DNA from: Selenomonadales bacterium
Lineage (GTDB): Bacteria > Bacillota > Negativicutes > Sporomusales > UBA7701
NCBI GenBank assembly: GCA_029975165.1
Contig: JARKPR010000088.1
Span: 62,001-126,000 of the forward strand
Length of the DNA stretch: 64,000 nt
Direction: 5' to 3'
Below, piece after piece: positions 1 to 8,552 of this stretch. The translations under genes were made by a program, and so were the position numbers. Each line of letters opens with the position of its first letter. Position 1 is the stretch's first letter. The notes under the pieces are model-generated. The model was not told the DNA's origin, did not search any database, and was given only the letters and a program-made list of their open reading frames with translations.

Positions 1-797
1 ATGACCTCGCGGCCGCCGTACCAGATGATGACGGTTACGCCGATGGCGGCGAGGAATTCGATCAGGGGGGTGAGGGTGGCCATGAGCTGCGAGGTTTTCA
101 TCTGGGCCCGGAAGTTGTTGTAGTTCTCCCGGCCGAAGCGCTCGATCTCGTAGTCTTCGCGGACGAAGGATTTGATGACCCGCACGGCCAGGACGGTCTC
201 CTGCAAGACGGAGGTGATGTCGGCGGCCCGCTCCTGCATTACGCGGCCCGCATGGCGGAGCTTGCGGCCGAAGATGTTGATGGCCTGGAAAACAAGCGGC
301 AGGGTGACGAAGGTCAGCAGGGCGAGCTTCCAGTGGAGGACGAACATGGCGACGATCGAGCCGATGAGGATGACGGATTCGGTGAACATTTCGACGACGC
401 TTTCCACGAGGGCGGTCTGGAGGGCGGCGACGTCGTTGGTGATGTAGCTCATGATGGCGCCGGTGCGGCGGGTTTCGAAGTAGGTGAGCGACAGGCGCTG
501 CAGGTGGCGGTAGAGGGCCTCGCGGATGTCGATGATGACCCGCTGGCCGATGAAGGCCATGAGGTAGGTCTGCCCGTAGAAAAAGATGCCGCGCAGCAGG
601 AATATTATGATTATGCCGCCGGCAATCCAGTTGAGCATGACCATGTCCTTGGCGGTCAGGACGTCGTCGATGACGTCTTTGATTATCCAGGGCACGTAGA
701 GGTTGCCGGCCGCGGCGAGGGCGGTGCAGGCCAGGGCTACGCCCACTTTGAACAGGTAGGGTCTGACGTATTTGAGCAACCGCAGGTATAGGTTCAT
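1..797 (-). CDS. msbA: MsbA-type lipid A flippase, N-terminal part (runs off window)
   Basis: The first 265 residues of an ABC exporter are present; the ATPase half lies beyond the window edge. The visible part is the transmembrane domain, with hydrophobic segments near residues 12-35, 55-75, 135-155 and 160-180, and the coupling-helix style stretch ending in RRTGAIMSYITND that is typical of the type IV exporter fold. Its ATG overlaps the lpxB stop (ATGA), so it is translationally coupled to lpxB. Lipid A core is flipped by MsbA in known systems, and the position after lpxC-fabZ-lpxA-lpxI-lpxB supports that role. Only family membership is seen in the sequence; the substrate is inferred from context. 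Confidence 0.85.
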   Translation of the reverse strand, partial: MNLYLRLLKYVRPYLFKVGVALACTALAAAGNLYVPWIIKDVIDDVLTAKDMVMLNWIAGGIIIIFLLRGIFFYGQTYLMAFIGQRVIIDIREALYRHLQRLSLTYFETRRTGAIMSYITNDVAALQTALVESVVEMFTESVILIGSIVAMFVLHWKLALLTFVTLPLVFQAINIFGRKLRHAGRVMQERAADITSVLQETVLAVRVIKSFVREDYEIERFGRENYNNFRAQMKTSQLMATLTPLIEFLAAIGVTVIIWYGGREV

Positions 798-1945
798 GCC
801 TCTCCTCCGTGGCCGTGCGCGGCCACCTCGAGTATGACTTCGGCCGCCCGGCTGACGGCGCCGCTTTCCCCAAGCCTTGCCTTCACGGCGGCCAGGTCCG
901 CGGCCATCCGGGCGCGCACCGCCGAGTCGGTGAGGATGGCCAACGTTTCGCGGGCGATGTTGGCGGCGCTGGCGTCGTCCTGCACGAGCTCGGGGACGAT
1001 GCGCCGGCCGGCGACGATGTTGGGCAGGCCGATATCGGGGATTTTGACGAGGATCTTCCCCAGCAGGTAGGTCAGGGGCGCCATCTTATAGACGATGACC
1101 GTCGGCAGCCCCAAGATGGTGGCTTCGAGGGTGGCGGTGCCGGAAGCGGCGACCGCCACCGTGCCGAGGTTCATCAGGTCGTAGGTGTTGCCGGCGGTGA
1201 GCCGGACCTCTATTTTGTAGCCTTTAAGTATATTTTGCAATATTTCCTGGGAAATTGTCGAGGCTACCGGTAAGAAAAACTGGCAATCCGGCGCATTTTC
1301 GGCGACTTTTTCCATGGCCGCCAGCATGACGGGCAACAGCCGGTCGATTTCCTGCCGCCGGCTGCCCGGCATGAGCAGGACGACCGGGCCGTCCTCGCGG
1401 ACGCCGAACAGGCGGCGGGCTTCGTCCCTGGGCAGCGAGGGCCTGACGATGTCGAGCAGGGGGTGGCCGACGAAGGCGACGTCGGCGCCGGCCTGGCTGT
1501 AAACGTCGGCTTCGAAGGGGAAGATGGCGGCCACCTTGGTTACCGTCTCCGCAACTTCCTTCGCCCGGCCGCGGCCCCAGGCCCACGCCGAGGGGCTGAT
1601 GTAGGAGACGACCGGTATGCCGAGGCCTTTGGCTACTTTGGCCAGCCGGGTGTTGAAGCCCGGGTAGTCGATGACGACCAGGACGTCGGGGCGCTCGCGC
1701 GCCATCCAGCCGGCAAGGAAATCCCGCAGCCGGAAAAGTTTCGGCAGGCTCTTGACGATCTCCACGATGCCCATGACGCCGAGGTCGGCAATGTCGTAGA
1801 TGATGTTTACGCCGGCGGCGCGCATCATTTCGCCGCCCATGCCGGCGATGGCCACGTCCGGCATTTTGTCCCTGAGCGCGGCTGCCAGGCTGGCCCCGTT
1901 CAGGTCGCCCGACGCTTCGCCGGCGGAAATGAGGATTTTGTACAT
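794..1945 (-). CDS. lpxB: Lipid-A-disaccharide synthase
   Basis: This glycosyltransferase (GT19) joins UDP-2,3-diacylglucosamine to lipid X to make the lipid A disaccharide at the inner membrane. The N-terminus reads MYKILISAGEASGD, the family signature. The C-terminal half carries the sugar-nucleotide binding region (GTATLEATILGLPTVIVYK). I place the start at the ATG at 1945, which has GAGGGG seven bases upstream, rather than at an in-frame codon six positions earlier. The product is 383 residues, normal for LpxB. It is the last enzyme before msbA in a row of lipid A genes and overlaps msbA by four bases. Confidence 0.95.
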   Translation of the reverse strand: MYKILISAGEASGDLNGASLAAALRDKMPDVAIAGMGGEMMRAAGVNIIYDIADLGVMGIVEIVKSLPKLFRLRDFLAGWMARERPDVLVVIDYPGFNTRLAKVAKGLGIPVVSYISPSAWAWGRGRAKEVAETVTKVAAIFPFEADVYSQAGADVAFVGHPLLDIVRPSLPRDEARRLFGVREDGPVVLLMPGSRRQEIDRLLPVMLAAMEKVAENAPDCQFFLPVASTISQEILQNILKGYKIEVRLTAGNTYDLMNLGTVAVAASGTATLEATILGLPTVIVYKMAPLTYLLGKILVKIPDIGLPNIVAGRRIVPELVQDDASAANIARETLAILTDSAVRARMAADLAAVKARLGESGAVSRAAEVILEVAAHGHGGEA

Positions 1946-2022
1946 GGCAATTCCCCTCGGCAACTAATTCTAGTTTATCCCAAATGGCCGCTAATGTCCA
2001 AGACTACCCGTTAAAACACGAG

Positions 2023-2086
2023 CCACAGGACGATAGAGACCTGGAGTTAGTTTCCCTCTACTCGCAGTATCTCTATGCCTCTGTGG
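2023..2086 (-). other. Imperfect stem-loop between lpxI and lpxB
   Basis: CCACAG and ATAGAGA at 2023-2039 are mirrored by TCTCTAT and CTGTGG at 2070-2086, giving a two-part stem around a 30-base loop directly after the lpxI stop. A TTTT follows eight bases later on the minus strand. It could be a weak terminator or an mRNA-processing hairpin that sets lpxB-msbA expression. No promoter was recognised behind it. Confidence 0.4.
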
Positions 2087-2092
2087 CAAAAA

Positions 2093-2896
2093 TCAACGGG
2101 CGACGATGGCGATGTCGTTTTCGTCGGCCAGGGCAACGACCTTACTGCGGTCGACCAGCAGTGTCCGGCCCGCTTCGATGACGAGGGCGGCGGCGCCGCC
2201 TTCGATCATGGCGCGGACCGTGTCAATACCCACGGTCGGAACGTCGAACCTTAGGTCCTGATCGGGTTTGGCCACTTTGGCGACGACCGCCCCGCCCCGG
2301 CCGAGCTGCCCGCCGCGGCGGATGCAGGCGTCGGTGCCTTCGATGGCTTCGACCGCCAGCACGGCTCTGTTTTTAACCACCACCGTCTGACCGATGTCGA
2401 GAGCGCCGATCTCCTTGGCCATGCGCAGGCCGAAGTCCATGTCGGCTTCCTCGGCGGCGGTCGGCGGCCGGCGGGTGAGCACCCCCGGCGCCGACATGAG
2501 GGCGCGGATGAAGGCGGTCTGGTCGAGGACGCCGATGCCTTCGCCGGCCAGCTCGCGGACGAAGGCCAGCATGATGGTGTCGTCGCTGCGGTCGACGAGG
2601 CCGGCTAGGAGTCTGCGCATCCTGTCGTCCAGCGGCGTCGCGCTGCTGAACATCAGTTCTTTGGTGACCTTGCCGATCATGGTGACTTCCTCCACCCCCT
2701 CTTCTTTGAGGGTGGCGATGATGCGGCCCAGCTCGCCGGCGCCGATGGCGTGGTATCTGTTGGCCGCCTTGGCCAGCTCGGGCTCGACGTCCGGCAGCAG
2801 GCCGACGGCAATCACGGTAAAGCCCATGCCGCTGGCGGCACGGGCAAATTCTACCGGCAGTCTGCCAATGCCGGCCAGTAATCCGATTGTCTTCAT
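2093..2896 (-). CDS. lpxI: UDP-2,3-diacylglucosamine pyrophosphatase LpxI
   Basis: LpxI hydrolyses UDP-2,3-diacylglucosamine to lipid X plus UMP and replaces LpxH in many bacteria. The protein starts MKTIGLLAGIGRLPVEFA, the family opening, and has the conserved C-terminal catalytic region with KPDQDLRFDVPTVG and GIDTVRAMIEGGAAALVIEAG. At 267 residues it has the expected length for the two-domain (DUF1009) enzyme. The ATG has AAGGAG eight bases upstream. It sits between lpxA and lpxB, exactly where this step is needed, and no lpxH is visible in the window. Confidence 0.93.
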   Translation of the reverse strand: MKTIGLLAGIGRLPVEFARAASGMGFTVIAVGLLPDVEPELAKAANRYHAIGAGELGRIIATLKEEGVEEVTMIGKVTKELMFSSATPLDDRMRRLLAGLVDRSDDTIMLAFVRELAGEGIGVLDQTAFIRALMSAPGVLTRRPPTAAEEADMDFGLRMAKEIGALDIGQTVVVKNRAVLAVEAIEGTDACIRRGGQLGRGGAVVAKVAKPDQDLRFDVPTVGIDTVRAMIEGGAAALVIEAGRTLLVDRSKVVALADENDIAIVAR

Positions 2897-2919
2897 TAAT
2901 CAGGCTCCTTGCGGTGCTT

Positions 2920-3741
2920 TTATTCCGTCTCGTCCCGGCGGCCGCGGCAGACGCCGCGCTCGGCGTTGCGCAGGAAGCGGAGGAAGTGTTCGACTTCCTC
3001 GCAGGAGTCGAGCTCTTGCTCCATGACGGCAATCGCCTGGGGCAGGGAGAGGTTGGAACGGTACAGGATTTTGTAGGCTTTCTTGAGGTTGCGGCGGGCC
3101 AGCTCGCTGATGCCGGCGCGGGCGATGCCCACGCTGTTGAGGCCGCAGACTTTGGCCGGATGGCCGTCGACGATGACGAACGGCGGCACGTCCTGGACTA
3201 CCTTGGAAGCACCGCCGATAAAGGCGTTGCGGCCAATCTTGACGAACTGGTGCACTCCGGACAGGCCACTGATGATCGCCCGGTCTTCCACGACGACATG
3301 GCCGGCCAGCGTGGCGCAGTTGGACATGATGACGTGGTTGCCGAGGATGCAGTTGTGGGCGACGTGGGTATAGGCCTGGAGCAGGCAGTGCGACCCGATG
3401 CGGGTTTCCTCGCCTTCGCCGGTGGCCCGGTTGACGGTGGCGAATTCACGGACCTGGGTGCTGTCGCCTATGAAAACATAGCTCTTCTCGCCGCGGAATT
3501 TGAGATCCTGCGGGTCGGCGCCGATGGAAGCGCTGGGATATATAATGCAGCTCTTGCCGATACTCGTCCAGCCGTCGATGACGACATGGGCGCCGATCTT
3601 GGTCCCGTCGCCGATGATGACGTTCTCGCCGATGACGGCGTAGGGACCGATCTCCACGTCTTTGCCGATGCGAGCGCCTGGATGGATGACAGCTGTTTCG
3701 TGGATCTTGCGGATCGGAATTATGACGGTTTCCGGCTTCAT
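2920..3741 (-). CDS. lpxA: UDP-N-acetylglucosamine O-acyltransferase
   Basis: LpxA transfers the first 3-hydroxyacyl chain from acyl-ACP to UDP-GlcNAc, starting lipid A synthesis in the cytoplasm. The N-terminal two thirds are hexapeptide repeats of a left-handed beta-helix (IHPGARIGKDVEIGPYAVIG and on). The catalytic His lies in YTHVAHNCILGNH, and the C-terminus is helical. The start is set at the ATG at 3741, preceded by AGGAG ten bases away; an in-frame codon 12 positions earlier lacks the family's N-terminus. The 273 residues are slightly longer than the Escherichia coli enzyme. Confidence 0.95.
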   Translation of the reverse strand: MKPETVIIPIRKIHETAVIHPGARIGKDVEIGPYAVIGENVIIGDGTKIGAHVVIDGWTSIGKSCIIYPSASIGADPQDLKFRGEKSYVFIGDSTQVREFATVNRATGEGEETRIGSHCLLQAYTHVAHNCILGNHVIMSNCATLAGHVVVEDRAIISGLSGVHQFVKIGRNAFIGGASKVVQDVPPFVIVDGHPAKVCGLNSVGIARAGISELARRNLKKAYKILYRSNLSLPQAIAVMEQELDSCEEVEHFLRFLRNAERGVCRGRRDETE

Positions 3742-3935
3742 CAGCTTATCACTCCTAACTGTTGTCGCACCGCACATGCCAATCGTTATTGATTATATCC
3801 CGACTGTTAATTATAGTCCGACTAATCAGTCGAAAGATGGCAAGTCTTATTGGCGCGTATTTTGGCATCCAAAACCGCTACAGGAGGTTAAGACGATTTT
3901 ACATACAAAGTATGCCAGTTTTGTCTTTATTGCTC

Positions 3936-4364
3936 TTAATTCTGCGTGAGGGCGAAGAGAAATTCCCCTTCGGCGACCAGTTCGCCGTCGACGAACGCCT
4001 CGGCCCAAACCTTGCCCATGGTGCCGCGGACCTTGGAGATTTCGGCCACCATCCGCACCTGGTCGCCCGGCACCACCGGCCGGCGGAACTTGGCCCGGTC
4101 GATGCCGGCGAAGACCGGGAGCTTGCCGGCGAACTCCTCGCTGTACAGCATCGCCACGCCGCCCACCTGGGCCATGGCTTCGAGGAGCAGCACGCCGGGC
4201 ATGATCGGCTTGCCGGGAAAATGTCCCTGGAAGAAATATTCGTTGGCGGTTACGTTCTTTATGCCTACCGCCCTCTTCATCGGCTCGATTTCGACGATGC
4301 GGTCGACAAGCAAAAACGGGTAGCGATGCGGGATGATCGCCTGGATCTGGGTCACGGTCAGCAT
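3936..4364 (-). CDS. fabZ: 3-hydroxyacyl-ACP dehydratase
   Basis: FabZ dehydrates 3-hydroxyacyl-ACP in fatty acid elongation and competes with LpxA and LpxD for the same hydroxyacyl donor, which explains its usual place in lpx operons. The hot-dog fold motif [20 protein letters not shown] holds the catalytic His and Glu. The ATG at 4364 follows GAGGAGGAC at good spacing, giving 142 residues, the normal size. It starts 17 bases after lpxC. The 194 bases after its stop, before lpxA begins at 3741, are AT-rich and hold no gene I can support. Confidence 0.95.
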   Translation of the reverse strand: MLTVTQIQAIIPHRYPFLLVDRIVEIEPMKRAVGIKNVTANEYFFQGHFPGKPIMPGVLLLEAMAQVGGVAMLYSEEFAGKLPVFAGIDRAKFRRPVVPGDQVRMVAEISKVRGTMGKVWAEAFVDGELVAEGEFLFALTQN

Positions 4365-4381
4365 GGTAGCAGTCCTCCTCG

Positions 4382-5209
4382 TCACTTTTGCCCACTTGCG
4401 GCAATTTGTTTCGCCAGGGCGGTGTTCAGCGTATGGCTGGATTTTACCGCGATCACGTGGCCGCGGACCCGCCCGGCGAGCGCCAGATCGCCGAGAACGT
4501 CAAGTATTTTGTGTCTGACCAGCTCGTCGGGGAAGCGTAGCGGCGTGAGAATTTTATCGCCGTCGTAGACCACCGCGTTCTCCAGGCTGCCGCCGAGAGC
4601 CAGGCCCTGGGCCTGCAGGGCTTCGACCTCGTGCATGAAGCCGATGGTCCTGGCGGGCGCGATTTCGCGGACGAACGTGGCGGCGGTGATTTCGTAGTCG
4701 CCGTACTGGATGCCGATGAGGGGATGGGGGTTGACGGACGTGAAACTGATCCGCAGTCCGTCGTACGGCAGGATAGCAATGAATTTATCCGGGAGGCGGA
4801 CTATCTGCGCCGCCGTCACGTCGATCACGCGGCAGGGGGCCGCGAGGGGGATGATGCCGGCCTCCTGGATCAGCTCCACGAACGGCAGGGCGCTGCCGTC
4901 GGCTACCGGCGGCTCGACGGAGGTGATTTCCACCAGGCAGTTGTCGACCTCTAGCGCGAAGAAGACGGCCAGGAGATGTTCCACGGTAAAAACCTTGGCG
5001 GCCCCGTCTTCCAGCGTCGTCGCCCTGAGGGTGGCGGTGACGTTGGCGGCGGCCGCCTTGACCCGCGGCGCCCCCGGAAGGTCGGTCCTGGCGAAGACGA
5101 TGCCGGTGTCCGCCGGGGCGGGCATGAGGGTGATTGTTACGTCTTTGCCCGAATGGAGGCCCGTGCCCGTGAACCTGACGGTTTTTGCGATGGTGGTCTG
5201 TTGAGACAT
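4382..5209 (-). CDS. lpxC: UDP-3-O-acyl-N-acetylglucosamine deacetylase
   Basis: LpxC is the zinc deacetylase that commits the pathway to lipid A. Visible family features are the opening TGTGLHSG, a first zinc His in [15 protein letters not shown], the second His and the Asp in [14 protein letters not shown], and the catalytic His in AVKSSHTLN near the C-terminus. The start is the ATG at 5209 with GGGAGG five to six bases upstream. The resulting 275 residues are a little short of E. coli LpxC, as in other Firmicutes. A candidate promoter lies directly upstream, so lpxC may head the lpxC-fabZ-lpxA-lpxI-lpxB-msbA unit. Confidence 0.95.
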   Translation of the reverse strand: MSQQTTIAKTVRFTGTGLHSGKDVTITLMPAPADTGIVFARTDLPGAPRVKAAAANVTATLRATTLEDGAAKVFTVEHLLAVFFALEVDNCLVEITSVEPPVADGSALPFVELIQEAGIIPLAAPCRVIDVTAAQIVRLPDKFIAILPYDGLRISFTSVNPHPLIGIQYGDYEITAATFVREIAPARTIGFMHEVEALQAQGLALGGSLENAVVYDGDKILTPLRFPDELVRHKILDVLGDLALAGRVRGHVIAVKSSHTLNTALAKQIAASGQK

Positions 5210-5238
5210 TGGAACCTCCCGATAAACAGCTATCATTA

Positions 5239-5267
5239 ATTCTACAAAAGATTGTTATTTCCTGCAA
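5239..5267 (-). promoter_or_regulatory. Candidate sigma-A promoter of lpxC
   Basis: On the minus strand TTGCAG (5267-5262) and TAGAAT (5244-5239) are separated by 17 bases, about 30 bases upstream of the lpxC start codon. The fit to TTGACA/TATAAT is fair, not perfect. Read-through from the upstream ABC genes is also possible. Confidence 0.4.
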
Positions 5268-5285
5268 GTGGCAAAAGCAGGAGTT

Positions 5286-6059
5286 TTAGGCAACCCGCCG
5301 GCCGGCGAGCGTCAGGGCGCTGGTGTTCATCTGGTACTCGATCAGTTCCTTGTAGCGCTGGCCGACTTCCGAGGCGGGGGTGACGAAGACCTTGTCCGGG
5401 ACCCCTTCCTCGACGACCCGGCCTTTGTCCATGAGCACGAGCCGGTCGGCGACATGGAGGGCGAAGGGCAGTTCGTGGGTAACGACCACCATGGTGCTGG
5501 CCCGGTATTTGGCCAGCTCTTCCATTACGACGAGAACTTCTCTGACCAGGATGGGGTCGAGCGAGGCGGTCGGTTCGTCCCAGAGCATGAGCTCGGGCTC
5601 GAAGGCCAGCGCGCGGGCGATGCCCACCCGCTGCTGCTGGCCGCCCGACAACTCGCCGGGCTTTTGGCCGCGGCAGCTCTCGAGGCCGACTTTGGTCAGC
5701 GCGGCCAGGGCTTTGTCCCGGGCCGCTTCTTTCGGCATCCCGTCCATGACCAGGCCGAGCATGACGTTTTCTTCGGCCGTGAGACGGCCGATGAGGTTGA
5801 ACTGCTGGAATACAAAGCCGATGCGCTTGCGCACGGCCCGTATTTCTTCCGAGGACATGGCGGTGAGGTCGCGGCCGGCGAAGATGACTTCGCCGCCGTC
5901 GGGCTCGACCAGCCGGTTGATGGTGCGGATGGTGGTGGATTTGCCGCACCCGGAGGGACCCATGAGCACCACCGTTTCGCCCTGCTTTACTTCAAGGCTG
6001 ACGTCGGCGACGGCCACCACCTTGCCGAACCGTTTGTGGAGATTATTTATGGTGAGCAT
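5286..6059 (-). CDS. ABC transporter ATP-binding protein of unknown envelope system
   Basis: A single ABC ATPase of 257 residues with Walker A GPSGCGKST (about residues 34-42), the signature LSGGQQQR, Walker B LMLWDEPTASLD and the H-loop VVTHE. By sequence style it is nearest to the polar amino-acid uptake ATPases (GlnQ class). Its neighbour 12 bases upstream is, however, not an amino-acid permease but a 776-residue protein with one N-terminal and three C-terminal membrane segments. The pair sits inside the lipid A operon region, so a role in outer-membrane lipid or lipoprotein handling is a reasonable inference. The substrate is unknown. A GAGGTG site precedes the ATG. Confidence 0.8.
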   Translation of the reverse strand: MLTINNLHKRFGKVVAVADVSLEVKQGETVVLMGPSGCGKSTTIRTINRLVEPDGGEVIFAGRDLTAMSSEEIRAVRKRIGFVFQQFNLIGRLTAEENVMLGLVMDGMPKEAARDKALAALTKVGLESCRGQKPGELSGGQQQRVGIARALAFEPELMLWDEPTASLDPILVREVLVVMEELAKYRASTMVVVTHELPFALHVADRLVLMDKGRVVEEGVPDKVFVTPASEVGQRYKELIEYQMNTSALTLAGRRVA

Positions 6060-6071
6060 AGTATCACCTCA

Positions 6072-8402
6072 TTAGCGGAATTTTACCTTGCGGTTGTTCA
6101 ATTTCTGCAGAAGGCCCGGCCGCGCCGCGGGGATGACGATCTCCCGCATCACTTCGTCGAGCGACAGGCCGAGGGCTTCGCCGGCCATAATCTCGTCGCC
6201 GGCCACCGGGCTGATCTTGTCGGCGTAGCTCGCCACCAGGAGGCCGAGCAGGGCGCCCACTACCGGGACGCCGATCCACGGCAGGTAGGGGATGCCGCCG
6301 CCGGCGAAGATGAACATGGCGGTGAGCATCACGGCGCCGCACGCCATGCCGTACAGCCGCTCGGCGGCGCTGATGGCGGCGAATCTCGCCGCTATCGCCC
6401 GCCAGCCGGCCGGTTTGGTCCGGTTGGCCAGACGGCGGCGGCGGATGACGGCCATGATGGCGGTGTGGTCGAAGACCAGGAAGAGGCTGGCGGCCACCAT
6501 GGCGGTGATGCCGGCGAGGATGGCCTTGACCTCGTGGAGGACCTGGTAGAGCTGACCGCGGGCGTCGGGCTCGATGATGCCCATGTCGGTGGCGTAGAGG
6601 GCGGCGTTGCTGTGGCCGGCCTCGCGGTGGACGATAGGCGCCACGGCGTCGGTGCTGATGTTGCTGGTGGTGAGGATCTGGATGCGTTCGCCGGGGATTA
6701 CCTGGCCGGCGATGAATTTGTCGATGATCGCCAGGGTGTGGCTGATGTCCTCGTCTTTGAGATTGGGCGCGCTGGCCGCCATATATTGAAGCTGGGCGGC
6801 GACGAGCGGCGCGTTTATCTGCTGCACCTTGTCGAGGCGACCGTTCATGTCGCTCAGGCTGGCTTTGGCGCCCGCGGCGTCGAAGGCCTTCAGGGTGGCG
6901 AGGGTGCTCTGGCTGCCGCTGACGACGCTGTCGATGGCCGTTTTCGCCTGGCGGGCGTTGACAGCCACATTGTCGAGGGCGCCGAGGGTGCTGCTCAGGC
7001 CGACGAGGCTGCTCTGGGTGCCGGCGAGGCTGTCGATGCTGCTGCCGTCGCCGCCCGCCAGCTTCAGCACCTTGAGAGTGCCGATGAGACCGCCCAGGCC
7101 TTTGGCCGAGGTGTCGAGCTGGGCGCGGAGCGCGCTTGTGTCGATGGTGGCCAGGCCGCTGGTCGCCGCCTGGATGGTGGTGCCGGCCGCCTGCACGCCG
7201 TCGAGGGTCTTTTCGACGGCGGCGATGCCGCTGTCGTAGCTCTCCAGGGCGTTCATGGCGATGGTGCTCATGCCGCGGGCGTCCTGGGCGAAGCCAGGGA
7301 TTTCGGCGACCAGTTTGGAGGTTTCGTCAAGGGCGCCCGCCAGTTGCTGGCGCGGGTTGCTGTAGCTGACGGTGGCCACCGGCTCGGCGACGAGGTTTTT
7401 GTCCAGGCGGTAGCCCTGCGGGTTGGCGAGCGCGCTGGCGTCGCCCTGGGCGATGGTGCCCTCGGCCGTGCCGTCGCTCTTGATGGCGGTTATCTGCACG
7501 AGGACGTTGTTTTTGTCCGGAGGGCTGCCGGCCGCGGGGGCTGCCGGCGCCGTCCCCTGGAAGACGAGGGTGTCGCCTTTGGCGAGCTGGGCGCCGCCGG
7601 TCGGCGTGATCGTCACCTGGGACGCGTAGGCGGTGAGGAACCGCCTCATTTCCATCATCGTGCTGACGGCGTAGGTCATGTCGTCGTTTTTGCCGTCGAC
7701 CGAGACATTCTGCGCATACTGGAGCCTGAGGTCTTGCTGCAGGGCGCCGGCGATCGCCTCACCCAGGCGGATGGGGTTGGCCGGCTCGCTGCCCACCGGG
7801 AAGCTAATTTCGATGACCTGGTACTGCTTGAGCAGGGCGTTGATCTGTTTCTCCACGGGGGCGCTTTTCTCCAGAGACTGCAATACCACGCCGATAGACG
7901 ACCCGTCGCGGAATGCGAAGCGGACGCCGTCCATCTGCATGATTTTGTCCATCAGCATATTTTTGGCTCCCTCCGGCACGCCGCGGATGGTGAGGCGCGG
8001 GTCGGTCATGACGCCCACGCCGGCGCCGCCGGGGATGCTGCCGAACGTCTTGCCCAGGTCTTCGTAGACCTGTTTGGTCTGGTACTGGGCCGGCAGGGTG
8101 ACGAAGAAGCTGGTCTTGCCCGTCAGGGTCGGCCCTTCTTTCATCGTGGACCCGGGAAATACGTCGTTGATGATTTTTTGTATCTGCTGGGCGGAATCGA
8201 TTTTCATTTCCTCCCGCACGTTGATGATCAGGTCGAATTCTCCATAGTCGCCGACGAAGCTGGCGAGCGTTTTGGAGAAGTAAGCGTTGGCCCCCATAGA
8301 AACGGCGCTGGCCAGCATCGACCCCACCAGAATGCTCACCACGAGCAGGATGATGATGTCGCGCTGAAAGGAATCACGGAGCATATTCTTGGCGAAAGTC
8401 AT
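6072..8402 (-). CDS. Large FtsX/LolC-topology membrane protein, partner of the adjacent ABC ATPase
   Basis: I do not recognise a named family. The 776-residue protein has a membrane segment at about residues 17-38, a very large presumed periplasmic part (about 40-625), and three membrane segments near 630-650, 688-708 and 715-735. The periplasmic part includes an Ala/Ser/Thr-rich, probably helical middle (about 345-560). This 1+3 layout with a big periplasmic insert resembles MacB/LolCE/FtsX permeases that drive periplasmic work rather than transport across the membrane. A cytoplasmic C-terminal tail of about 35 residues follows. AGAGGTGG precedes the ATG and a strong promoter lies just upstream. 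Function in envelope biogenesis is inferred from location only. Confidence 0.6.
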   Translation of the reverse strand: MTFAKNMLRDSFQRDIIILLVVSILVGSMLASAVSMGANAYFSKTLASFVGDYGEFDLIINVREEMKIDSAQQIQKIINDVFPGSTMKEGPTLTGKTSFFVTLPAQYQTKQVYEDLGKTFGSIPGGAGVGVMTDPRLTIRGVPEGAKNMLMDKIMQMDGVRFAFRDGSSIGVVLQSLEKSAPVEKQINALLKQYQVIEISFPVGSEPANPIRLGEAIAGALQQDLRLQYAQNVSVDGKNDDMTYAVSTMMEMRRFLTAYASQVTITPTGGAQLAKGDTLVFQGTAPAAPAAGSPPDKNNVLVQITAIKSDGTAEGTIAQGDASALANPQGYRLDKNLVAEPVATVSYSNPRQQLAGALDETSKLVAEIPGFAQDARGMSTIAMNALESYDSGIAAVEKTLDGVQAAGTTIQAATSGLATIDTSALRAQLDTSAKGLGGLIGTLKVLKLAGGDGSSIDSLAGTQSSLVGLSSTLGALDNVAVNARQAKTAIDSVVSGSQSTLATLKAFDAAGAKASLSDMNGRLDKVQQINAPLVAAQLQYMAASAPNLKDEDISHTLAIIDKFIAGQVIPGERIQILTTSNISTDAVAPIVHREAGHSNAALYATDMGIIEPDARGQLYQVLHEVKAILAGITAMVAASLFLVFDHTAIMAVIRRRRLANRTKPAGWRAIAARFAAISAAERLYGMACGAVMLTAMFIFAGGGIPYLPWIGVPVVGALLGLLVASYADKISPVAGDEIMAGEALGLSLDEVMREIVIPAARPGLLQKLNNRKVKFR

Positions 8403-8428
8403 GCATAACCACCTCTTTTCCGGCCTCT

Positions 8429-8458
8429 ATTATAGCATGTATATCATTTTTGTGTCCA
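8429..8458 (-). promoter_or_regulatory. Sigma-A promoter of the ABC permease/ATPase pair
   Basis: TGGACA (8458-8453) and a perfect TATAAT (8434-8429) are spaced by 18 bases on the minus strand, with an AGAGGTGG ribosome site and ATG about 25 bases downstream. It follows a terminator, so the permease starts a new transcription unit. Confidence 0.7.
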
Positions 8459-8500
8459 TAAATATATATTATTATTGCATATATGTATATACTGGAAGCA

Positions 8501-8531
8501 GCAAAAAGTATGCCCGTTCTGCAGAACGGGC
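8501..8531 (-). terminator. Intrinsic terminator after the lpxL-type gene
   Basis: A perfect 20-base palindrome GCCCGTTCTGCAGAACGGGC (8512-8531) is followed on the minus strand by ATACTTTTTGC. It separates the acyltransferase unit from the ABC permease promoter. Confidence 0.8.
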
Positions 8532-8552
8532 TTTGCTTACGGTTGTGGCCTT

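Noticed and set aside
5268-8408. A 1046-codon plus-strand open frame opposite the ABC genes
   Set aside because: It is antisense to two convincing genes, is rich in Gly/Ala/Asp/His as expected for the complement of GC-rich coding DNA, and has no recognisable domain.
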